Positions 7,252-13,254 of a stretch of DNA of 13,254 bases are shown here, one piece after another. A program made the translations under genes and the position numbers. The notes beneath the pieces are model-generated. The model did not search any database. It had not been told where the DNA came from and was given only the letters and a program-made list of their open reading frames with translations. The stretch is from the NCBI GenBank assembly GCA_021799715.1, contig JAJYZY010000067.1, positions 1-13,254 of the forward strand. The letters run 5' to 3'. Source of the stretch: Planctomycetota bacterium. GTDB lineage: Bacteria; Planctomycetota; Phycisphaerae; WQYP01. Numbering within the stretch: the stretch's first letter is position 1; every line of letters begins with the position of its first letter.

Positions 7252-8100
7252 TCACACGCCCGCGGCGGTATCACCTGATCCGGTGCCGGTTCGCCGGGGT
7301 ACTGGACGGGCCATGGGCTTGCCACTTTCCGGCGCGGCGACGGCCCCGGCTTTTTCAGCCGGGCGCAGGCTTTCCAGAAGTTCTTCCGACAGAACCGAGG
7401 CCCGACCGGTAATTTTATCCAGCCGCATGCGAAAAAATCCGAATGCGATCAAGGATGGAATGGCCACCGCCAGGCCGCCGAAGGTATGCCAAAGAGCCGT
7501 GGCTATACCCACCGACAAATCTGATACTTTGGCTTGCCCGCCCGCATGATGCAAGGCATCAAAAGCTTCAATCATACCCAGCACGGTTCCCAATAGACCG
7601 ATCAGCGGCCCGATGTTGCCGATAACATTAAGCATCTCAATGCGTCGGAACAAATTAGCGCTGTTTTCCGATACTGCGCTTTCCAGTCCTTCCCGCATGG
7701 CACCATATCCCAGATGAGCGCGACGAATCCCGGCCTGCATGGCCTTGCTGACGAACGATTGGTCGGCGGCGGTAAAATCAATGAGTTCTTTGAGTTGCCG
7801 GGAGTCAATAAGAGAACGGATATGTTCGGTGGTTTGAACGGGGGCGATTTTGCTTTCACGCAAATGCAGTATGGCGTCGAAGATTAATGCAATACTGGCC
7901 ACCGAGCATCCAACCAGAACGACAATGACGGTTATATCCAGACCCCACAAAATGGGGTTGGGATGGTAGGCGCTGGCACTGTCGCCGCCGGTGCCGACAC
8001 TTTGCGCCATGGCGGTATGACTTAAGGCCGCCAGCGTACCAAGGAACAACACACCCAGAAGCATGATGCGGAAGCGGGAATGAGCATAATTGCTGAACAT
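7252..8100 (-). CDS. exbB: ExbB/TolQ/MotA-family proton channel protein
   Basis: The 282-residue protein starts with a likely signal peptide (residues 1-32, ending TAMAQ) and then has three membrane segments at about 57-79, 156-182 and 200-222, separated by a cytoplasmic loop of about 75 residues. The MotA/TolQ/ExbB signature is GNIGPLIGLLGTVLGMIEAF at 161-180, with Thr172 facing the channel. A second conserved stretch, TALWHTFGGLAVAIP at 201-215, carries Thr206; the usual 'TT' or 'AT' is 'HT' here. A cleavable N-terminal extension is unlike E. coli ExbB but common in longer ExbB homologues. The C-terminal 35 residues are Pro/Gly/Ala rich and probably disordered. AAAGGAG lies seven bases before the ATG. 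The 86-base gap from the upstream VWA-like gene holds two small hairpins, CGGC/GCCG (8126-8137) and GCGGC/GCCGC (8158-8173), without T tracts. Confidence 0.93.
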   Translation of the reverse strand: MFSNYAHSRFRIMLLGVLFLGTLAALSHTAMAQSVGTGGDSASAYHPNPILWGLDITVIVVLVGCSVASIALIFDAILHLRESKIAPVQTTEHIRSLIDSRQLKELIDFTAADQSFVSKAMQAGIRRAHLGYGAMREGLESAVSENSANLFRRIEMLNVIGNIGPLIGLLGTVLGMIEAFDALHHAGGQAKVSDLSVGIATALWHTFGGLAVAIPSLIAFGFFRMRLDKITGRASVLSEELLESLRPAEKAGAVAAPESGKPMARPVPRRTGTGSGDTAAGV

Positions 8101-8186
8101 GAAAAAACTCCTTTGACTTTATTATCGGCTATTGCCGAGCGGTTCCATTTTATTTCCGCGGCATTTTTGCCGCCAGAAGTTATAAA

Positions 8187-9209
8187 CTATTCCTTTATTA
8201 AACGGTATTGGCCGCCGGTTTCTTTGGCGATTTTTCGTAAAGCGCCGGAATAGAGTCGTAATTGCGCCAGAAACCCGCGTGAATGACCATTCAAAAATGT
8301 ATACGTAAACACATGTGCACCATGCACATCCATTTTTGCCACACGATTCGCCAAACTCGGATCAAAGCCCCCATTGGTTACAAAATAGATGATTTCCGGA
8401 TGCAGTCGAAACGCCATGCGGAAGGCGTTCTCATACACTGCCAGGCGGCCTCGCGCCGCACCACCGGGATGAACCGATGAAAATTGGCTTAAAGCCATTT
8501 TTTTCGCCGGCAGCGTCGCGTGAATCAGACCTCCGGCCCCCAATGATCTGGCACGTCGACTAACTAAAATAACCGCAAAACGTTGTATTGGAACCATTTG
8601 ATCAATTGACTTCCGCAATTCCTGCGCCACAAATTCAAAGTTGTAAAGCATTAATCCCGAGTGATCGATGATATAGACCACACGAACGGCATTGCCGCCG
8701 CGGCCTATAAACCGCGATGGCGGGCCGGAACCCATGCCTCCGCCGGGAATGCCGAACGATGCCAGCGACCCGCCCGAAGCACCTCCCTGCGGTCCCACCG
8801 CAATAAAGTCAAGGGCTTTGGTGGCGGAGGAATTCAACACCGTGGCGACGGATGTCCGGCTGGTATTGGCATAGTTCGAGAGAATACGTCGGATATTCTG
8901 GCGCGCTTTTTCCAGCGGATTATTGTTGTGCCCGGAATTGGGATTTCCGCCCGGATGCGTCGAAAAATGCTGATCCCATGCCTGTGGAACAATTATTGGG
9001 TGCCGCGTGCTGGTAATGACCGAATGCAGGGCCGCCACGACAAACACAATCAGGACAAACAATCCCAGATGCAGCAGCGCCGATGCAATCCACGGGGAAC
9101 CCCGATCCAACCATGCCGGAATGTCACCGGATTGGAGCGCACTTTGTTCCGGCAACGGATCATGATGATCTGATTGGGGAAATTCAGGGCGTGAAGTTGT
9201 CTGGCTCAT
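8187..9209 (-). CDS. Single-pass membrane protein with a VWA-like domain lacking a canonical MIDAS
   Basis: The 340-residue protein has a polar cytoplasmic N terminus (1-38), one membrane helix at about 41-62 (SALLHLGLFVLIVFVVAAL), a low-complexity Gly/Asn/Ser-rich linker (about 80-175), and a C-terminal alpha/beta domain (176-340). That domain begins VRVVYIIDHSGLML, which aligns with strand 1 and the DxSxS motif of von Willebrand A domains. A central strand IIYFVTNGGFDP aligns with the usual 'LTDG' segment, and a closing helix AKETGGQYRLI resembles the VWA C terminus. DxSxS reads DHSGL (Asp182, Ser184, Leu186) and TDG reads TNG, so metal binding is doubtful. It is the first gene of the block, 86 bases before exbB. 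The membrane topology resembles TonB or TolA (one N-terminal anchor, periplasmic bulk), but there is no TonB C-terminal domain. The start has GGGG six bases upstream. The VWA assignment is fairly confident; the role is unknown. Confidence 0.75.
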   Translation of the reverse strand: MSQTTSRPEFPQSDHHDPLPEQSALQSGDIPAWLDRGSPWIASALLHLGLFVLIVFVVAALHSVITSTRHPIIVPQAWDQHFSTHPGGNPNSGHNNNPLEKARQNIRRILSNYANTSRTSVATVLNSSATKALDFIAVGPQGGASGGSLASFGIPGGGMGSGPPSRFIGRGGNAVRVVYIIDHSGLMLYNFEFVAQELRKSIDQMVPIQRFAVILVSRRARSLGAGGLIHATLPAKKMALSQFSSVHPGGAARGRLAVYENAFRMAFRLHPEIIYFVTNGGFDPSLANRVAKMDVHGAHVFTYTFLNGHSRGFLAQLRLYSGALRKIAKETGGQYRLIKE

Positions 9210-9959
9210 GGATAACCCCGTTTTCCTCTTCCACCCCGTGCCGTCTTACCGTCCGCCCCGGCGCATTGACCCAATAAAATTTTAGCGTTCGGGCCTCGCA
9301 ATTTCGCACACCACCGTTACGTACCAATCCCGGTATTTGGTTGTGGCAGTGCACGATATCCTTTCGCGGCCTCTCCCGCGTGGCCGCATCGCAACCCGCC
9401 GACCAAAGATACAACGTTATCGGCCTGCTTCCGAAAAATCAATGGTTTTTTTGCGCAATTTTTAATTTTCCGCTATTGCGGCGCAACACAACGAACAAGA
9501 AAACAAAACTCTGACCATATCTCACTCATCTGCGGTTACCGAAGAATTTGCGATATTCATACGTTAGACCACAGTTCGTCATTTATCCGACACAAACAAC
9601 TGGATTATCTGAGATTTCAGTCGTTATACCGGAGTTGATGGACGTGATCCCGCGAACTTCGCCGCCGATATGCAACCCGCCCACATTTGCACCGGGTTCA
9701 ACATCTCGCCAGTCAATGTTTTATTGTTATCGCGGTGATGATTGGCCGTTTTCTGCTGCTATTTGATACCTCGATTGCCCACATTGCCAAATGCTCTGTC
9801 TAAACCGACTGCGCAACACGTCCCTCCGAACGTCAAGGATACTGTCATGTTGTAAGAAATAAGGACTTCTAACGCTTTTATTATACAAATTTTTCTATGA
9901 TTGGACTTTTATGGACATTTTATGTACAATGACCCATATTGACACAAGGAGATACAGCC
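9210..9959. other. Long divergent intergenic region
   Basis: This 750-base stretch separates the leftward VWA/Exb operon from the rightward HTH-EIIA/Hyf operon. Its base composition changes: from about 9430 it is more AT-rich and patchy, ending in an AT-rich promoter zone. I find no frame with a start, ribosome binding site and protein-like composition. Visible structure includes TTGCGC...GCGCAA around 9452-9486, enclosing a small CGC/GCG hairpin, and AACCCG...CGGGTT near 9675-9699. The promoter of the leftward operon must lie here, but I cannot point to a convincing one. Confidence 0.4.
9901..9930 (+). promoter_or_regulatory. Predicted promoter of the HTH-EIIA/hyf operon, with a tandem repeat in the spacer
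   Basis: TTGGAC (9901-9906) and TACAAT (9925-9930) are 18 bases apart, each close to the sigma70 consensus. Transcription would start near 9937, about 23 bases before the GTG start. The spacer contains GGACTTTTAT (9903-9912) directly followed by GGACATTTTATG (9913-9924), a near-perfect tandem repeat that could be a regulator site. Confidence 0.55.
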
Positions 9960-10700
9960 GTGAAGTTGACTGTCAAAGATGCCGCAAGATTATTAAGTGT
10001 ATCTGAGAAAAGCATTTACCGATGGATTAAAGATGGAGCCATCCCGGCTTATCAGGTCAACGACCAATATCGTTTTAACCGCGCCGAGTTGTTGGAATGG
10101 GCAACTTCCAGGCGGCTTAACGTTTCGCCGGAGATATTCCGGGAGCCGGAAGGAGGAGATTCACCGCCGCCGTCATTAACGGAAGCCTTGCGGGCGGGCG
10201 GGGTACATTATCGAATTGGCGGCAATGATAAAGCCGCGGTTCTGCATTCGGTGGTGGATGTTATGAAACTGCCGGAGGAAGTGGATCGTGAGTTTTTATA
10301 TCAGGTTCTTCTGGCGCGTGAGGCCCTGGGGTCTACGGGCATTGGCGACGGCATCGCCATCCCGCATGTACGCAATCCGATTGTGCTGCATTTGTCGCGT
10401 CCGCTGGTGGCATTGTGCTTTCTGGAAAATCCGGTGGATTTCGCGGCCATCGACCGCCAACCGGTGACAACACTGTTTACTTTTGTCAGTCCGACCGTTC
10501 GCGCTCATTTGCATCTGTTGTCGCGACTGGGATTTGTATTGCGAAATCAAGATTTCCGCAGTGCCATCATGCGGCAGGCGTCGCGGGACGAAATTATGAA
10601 TGGCCTGGCCAAAGCGGAAGCGGAAATAGCTCCGTCAACCACCGCGAGTCCTGCTCCAGTTGAGACACAGACGGATCAATCCGTGACAACGACCGCGTAG
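9960..10700 (+). CDS. Helix-turn-helix DNA-binding domain fused to a PTS EIIA (fructose/mannitol-type) domain
   Basis: GTG 9960 has AAGGAG eight bases upstream, preferred over the TTG at 9939; this gives 246 residues. Residues 1-53 are an excisionase/MerR-like winged helix (LTVKDAARLLSVSEKSIYRW, then IKDGAIPAYQVNDQYRFN with the wing, and RAELLEWA). Residues 72-222 are an EIIA-type-2 domain. Its GIGDGIAIPHVR at 127-138 holds His136, the residue phosphorylated in PTS EIIA proteins, and PTVRAHLHLLSRLG (178-191) holds His183 and His185, matching the second conserved histidine region. The last 25 residues are a Pro/Thr-rich tail. The fusion suggests a transcription factor whose activity depends on phosphorylation of the EIIA domain, as in PtsN or PRD regulators (inference). 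It is followed after 105 bases by hyfB on the same strand, so it may control that complex. No sugar permease (EIIB/EIIC) is visible. Confidence 0.88.
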   Translation: MKLTVKDAARLLSVSEKSIYRWIKDGAIPAYQVNDQYRFNRAELLEWATSRRLNVSPEIFREPEGGDSPPPSLTEALRAGGVHYRIGGNDKAAVLHSVVDVMKLPEEVDREFLYQVLLAREALGSTGIGDGIAIPHVRNPIVLHLSRPLVALCFLENPVDFAAIDRQPVTTLFTFVSPTVRAHLHLLSRLGFVLRNQDFRSAIMRQASRDEIMNGLAKAEAEIAPSTTASPAPVETQTDQSVTTTA

Positions 10701-10712
10701 TAATGGTTTTTT

Positions 10713-10746
10713 CCAAGCCGTGCGCTGCAAGTGATCCAGGGCTTGG
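10713..10746 (+). other. Intercistronic hairpin between the HTH-EIIA gene and hyfB
   Basis: CCAAGCC (10713-10719) and GGCTTGG (10740-10746) form a perfect seven-pair stem with a 20-base loop, 12 bases after the HTH-EIIA stop codon. A T-rich run precedes it (TTTTTT, 10707-10712), but none follows, so it is not a typical terminator on the plus strand. In the minus-strand reading the stem is followed by six A-to-T converted bases (10712-10707), so it would look like a terminator only for leftward transcription. It may stabilise the upstream mRNA or lower expression of hyfB. Confidence 0.4.
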
Positions 10747-10805
10747 CAAACCAGGCATGAAATAATACAGGCGATTCGGTGAAGCGCCCGCAAACAGGAG
10801 CCGAT

Positions 10806-12818
10806 ATGGACATGTCTCTTACACTTCTGGCCCTTACGCTGATTGCCATCAGCGGTGTGCCGGGATTGGTTGCGCGAGGACGCGCCACGTGGGGACAATC
10901 CTTTGCCACCATTCTGACGGTCTGCGCCTCGATCCTCGGCCTGATCGGGGGATTTTCCGTGTTGGCAACCGGACGGGCCTCAATGGTTTTGCTTCCGGGG
11001 ATATGGCCCGGCCTGCCGCTTCATTTGCGTTTGGATTCACTGTCGGCATTTTTTTCCGTGCTGATTTTTTTTATGGCGGCCGCCGGTTCGGTATATGGAC
11101 AAGGTTACTGGCGGCAGGAAAACCATCCGTCCACCGGCGGGAAATTGCGGTTGGTCTATGGCTTGCTGATTGCCTCAATGGTCGCGGTGACTCTGGCGTA
11201 TGATGCCATGGCCTTCCTGCTGGCATGGGAAATCATGGCCCTGACGAGCTTTTTCCTTATTGCCACGGAAGATGACAAACCGGAATGTCGGCAAGCGGCA
11301 TGGGTCTATTTTGTGGCCACGCATGTCGGCACGCTGGTTTTGTTTGCAATGTTTGCCCTGCTGCACGCGGCATCGGGAACATATCTGCTTACCCCCATTC
11401 CGACAGCCACCGGAGTGGTCCTGCAGACCGTCATTTTTCTCATGGGGCTGACCGGCTTTGGACTTAAGGCCGGGATTATGCCGCTGCACTTCTGGCTGCC
11501 CGGTGCACATGCCAATGCGCCGAGTCACGTTTCGGCATTGCTCTCCGGCGTGGTGCTGAAGGTGGGAGTATATGGATTGTTGCGGCTGCTGACGCTGCTG
11601 CCCAATCCGCCCGCGGTGTGGGGCGTTTTGATCTTGATACTCGGAACAACCAATGCCATTCTCGGCGTAGTATTTGCGCTGGGCCAACATGACATCAAAC
11701 GATTATTGGCTTATCACAGCATCGAAAATATCGGCATTATTTTGATGGGACTGGGTTTGGCGATCATCGGCGTTGCCCTGCATCAACCGGTGTTGGCGAT
11801 TCTGGGGATAGCGGGATGCCTGTTGCACGTTTGGAATCACGGCTTATTTAAATCATTGCTTTTCTTTGCGGCTGGATCAGTGGTTCATGCAACCGACACG
11901 CGGGATATCGATTCGCTGGGCGGGCTGGGTAAATCCATGCCGTGGAGCGCGGGACTTTTCCTGATCGGGGCCATTGCCATTTGTGGTTTACCACCGTTGA
12001 ACGGATTTATCAGTGAACTGCTGGTCTACCTCGGATTATTGACACCGGCGGCAAACCCGACAACGGGAAGCTGGGCAGCGGTGGCCTTGGGGGCCGCAGC
12101 ACTGGCGCTGGTGGGAGCCTTGGCGGTGGCCTGTTTTGTAAAGGTCTATGGGGCGGTTTTTCTGGGAACCGGTCGAACCGACCGAACGGCGCAAGCACAC
12201 GAATCACCGAAGAGTATGATCGGCACGATGATCGTACTGGCCGGCGTGTGTGTTGGCATTGGCGTTGTCCCAATGATCGTGGTGCTGCCGCTGGGACATG
12301 CCGCCGCGGCGTGGTCAGGTGATCCAACAATGGCGCACCGCATGACTGCCGCATTGCCTTGGCAATACTTGACGGAGGTTTCCGTCGCTTTTCTTGCAGC
12401 ACTGCTGGTTTTGTCGTTACTCATGCGTTATCTGCCGCGGCATTGCCCCGCAAGGCGTGCGCCAACCTGGACATGTGCATACATCCGGCCGGACAGCCGC
12501 ATGCAATACACGGCGGCATCCTTCGCCCAAATGCTGGTGGGATTGTTTCAGTGGGTGTTGCGCCCGGTTACGCATGGCCAAATGCAGCAACAGCTATTTG
12601 TCCAAAGCGTCAACCGACATACCGAAGTTCCTGATTTTATGACGGATCGCGCCGGGTTCAGCGCATGGCGGCAGGTCAAGCAATGGCTCAAGCCGATACG
12701 CCGAATGCAACAGGGCAGTGTTCAGCAATACCTGCTTTATATGCTGCTGGCACTATTTCTACTGCTGGCATCACTAATTCCGTTTGGGACCATTTTGAAA
12801 CATGTAATGGGGAAATAA
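10806..12818 (+). CDS. hyfB: Hydrogenase-4 component B-like (HyfB/HycC/NuoL-related) proton-translocating subunit
   Basis: AGGAG at 10796-10800 lies five bases before ATG 10806; the frame opens at a GTG at 10779 without such a site. The 670-residue product is almost the length of E. coli HyfB (672). It is a polytopic inner-membrane protein with roughly 16 helices, of the family shared by complex I antiporter subunits and group 4 hydrogenases. The key features are FLLAWEIMALTSFF at 137-150 (Glu142), GFGLKAGIMPLHFWLPGAHA at 217-236 (Lys221), APSHVSALLSGVVLKVGVYG (238-257, Lys252), HDIKRLLAYHSIENIG (295-310) and NHGLFKSLLFFAAG (344-357, Lys349). These charged residues form the proton path. A C-terminal helix (YLLYMLLALFLLLASLIPFG) ends the protein. 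It would couple redox chemistry of a soluble module to proton or sodium movement. That module (large and small subunits) is not in the window, so hydrogenase, formate or other redox partners cannot be told apart. Confidence 0.92.
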   Translation: MDMSLTLLALTLIAISGVPGLVARGRATWGQSFATILTVCASILGLIGGFSVLATGRASMVLLPGIWPGLPLHLRLDSLSAFFSVLIFFMAAAGSVYGQGYWRQENHPSTGGKLRLVYGLLIASMVAVTLAYDAMAFLLAWEIMALTSFFLIATEDDKPECRQAAWVYFVATHVGTLVLFAMFALLHAASGTYLLTPIPTATGVVLQTVIFLMGLTGFGLKAGIMPLHFWLPGAHANAPSHVSALLSGVVLKVGVYGLLRLLTLLPNPPAVWGVLILILGTTNAILGVVFALGQHDIKRLLAYHSIENIGIILMGLGLAIIGVALHQPVLAILGIAGCLLHVWNHGLFKSLLFFAAGSVVHATDTRDIDSLGGLGKSMPWSAGLFLIGAIAICGLPPLNGFISELLVYLGLLTPAANPTTGSWAAVALGAAALALVGALAVACFVKVYGAVFLGTGRTDRTAQAHESPKSMIGTMIVLAGVCVGIGVVPMIVVLPLGHAAAAWSGDPTMAHRMTAALPWQYLTEVSVAFLAALLVLSLLMRYLPRHCPARRAPTWTCAYIRPDSRMQYTAASFAQMLVGLFQWVLRPVTHGQMQQQLFVQSVNRHTEVPDFMTDRAGFSAWRQVKQWLKPIRRMQQGSVQQYLLYMLLALFLLLASLIPFGTILKHVMGK

Positions 12819-12846
12819 ACACCGTAATACGGACTTTGATTGATTT

Positions 12847-13254
12847 ATGAGCACCGCATTATTCATCATGCTTTCGGCATGCTTAGTCATGGCCCTTTCC
12901 GGAGCGCCGGGGTTGTTGTTCAGCCGGCGCAGCGGCATGGGGCAGTGGATCGCAACGCTGTTGAATCTGCTGGCCACACTGCTGGGCATGGCGGCATGGA
13001 TGATCTTTGGGGCCGATGGCTATCACCGTGAACTCCTGACATGGCCGTGGGCTCTTCCGTGGGGCAATTTTGCCGTGGGCATTGATACAATCTCCCTGCT
13101 GTTTCTCATACCGATTCTGGGTGTGTCACTTTCAGGCTCCGTGTACGGCATGGAATATTGGAAACAGGCGCGACATCCGGGAAACGGAAGAAAACTGCGA
13201 TTCTGCTGGGGGCTGATGAACGCCGGCATGATGCTGGTGGTGCTGGCGCGCGAC
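12847..13254 (+). CDS. Second HyfB-like proton-translocating subunit, N-terminal part (cut by the right edge)
   Basis: An open frame from ATG 12847 runs 136 codons to the window end without a stop. It starts 28 bases after hyfB. The product is hydrophobic: a helix at 4-24 (ALFIMLSACLVMALSGAPGL), one at about 33-54, one at about 78-99, and the start of another at 121-134. It tracks the neighbouring HyfB closely: LSGAPGL for ISGVPGL, GSVYGMEYW for GSVYGQGYW, HPGNGRKLR for HPSTGGKLR, followed in both by a WGL/YGL-starting helix. It is therefore a paralogue of the same family, ending just before the expected WExMxL motif. Only a weak ribosome binding site is visible, so translation may be coupled to hyfB. 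Full length and exact subunit identity cannot be known from this part. Confidence 0.85.
   Translation, partial: MSTALFIMLSACLVMALSGAPGLLFSRRSGMGQWIATLLNLLATLLGMAAWMIFGADGYHRELLTWPWALPWGNFAVGIDTISLLFLIPILGVSLSGSVYGMEYWKQARHPGNGRKLRFCWGLMNAGMMLVVLARD

Noticed and set aside
6225..9209. A Zorya-type anti-phage system built on a MotA/ExbB-like motor
   Set aside because: Zorya pairs ZorA with a peptidoglycan-binding OmpA-domain ZorB and cytoplasmic helicase or nuclease genes; none of these is present.
9548..9766. 72-codon frame in the long intergenic region, and a longer frame without a start codon reaching left to about 9440
   Set aside because: Neither has a ribosome binding site at a start codon, and the compositions are not protein-like; a decayed gene cannot be excluded.
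1..13254. CRISPR arrays, insertion sequences, rRNA genes
   Set aside because: No regularly spaced repeats, transposase-like frames, terminal inverted repeats or rRNA segments were seen.

Overview
The window reads as chromosomal DNA of a Gram-negative bacterium. It encodes a FadL-type outer-membrane barrel ending in phenylalanine, an ExbB/ExbD proton motor and exported periplasmic proteins. Most genes have clear AGGAG-type ribosome binding sites. A PTS EIIA domain fused to a helix-turn-helix, and ExbB with two ExbD copies beside a von Willebrand A (VWA)-like protein and a large helical-repeat protein, remind me of Planctomycetota (Phycisphaerae-like). That placement comes from memory of gene arrangements and is tentative. 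TusA and Hyf-type membrane subunits suggest a lifestyle with sulfur-carrier or hydrogenase-like chemistry.

Layout. (1) 1-847, minus strand: an ArsR-type regulator, a TusA-family sulfur carrier and the first 13 codons of a third gene that leaves the window, apparently one operon. It has a good sigma70-like promoter and a palindromic operator candidate. (2) 1158-2408, plus: an exported FadL/OmpP1 family barrel protein. (3) 2442-3486, minus: a tRNA-Ala(GGC) with its own promoter and a Rho-independent terminator, immediately followed by thyA (thymidylate synthase). (4) 3511-9209, minus: a five-gene block in the order VWA-like membrane protein, ExbB, ExbD, ExbD, secreted 866-residue TPR-like protein. 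(5) 9210-9959: a 750-base divergent intergenic region with no convincing gene, holding a promoter for the rightward genes. (6) 9960-13254, plus: the HTH-EIIA protein followed by a HyfB-type proton-translocating subunit and the start of a second, similar subunit that leaves the window.

How the parts may work together. In block 4, ExbB and the two ExbDs should form a proton-driven inner-membrane motor. No TonB or TolA is visible in the block, so the single-pass VWA-like protein and the exported TPR protein are the likely partners or clients; the function is unknown to me. In block 6, the HTH-EIIA protein sits where a local regulator of the Hyf-like complex would be expected. The most interesting points are the motor cassette with a VWA-like protein lacking the usual metal-binding pattern, the EIIA-type regulator heading a Hyf-like operon, and thyA lying 23 bases behind a tRNA terminator.
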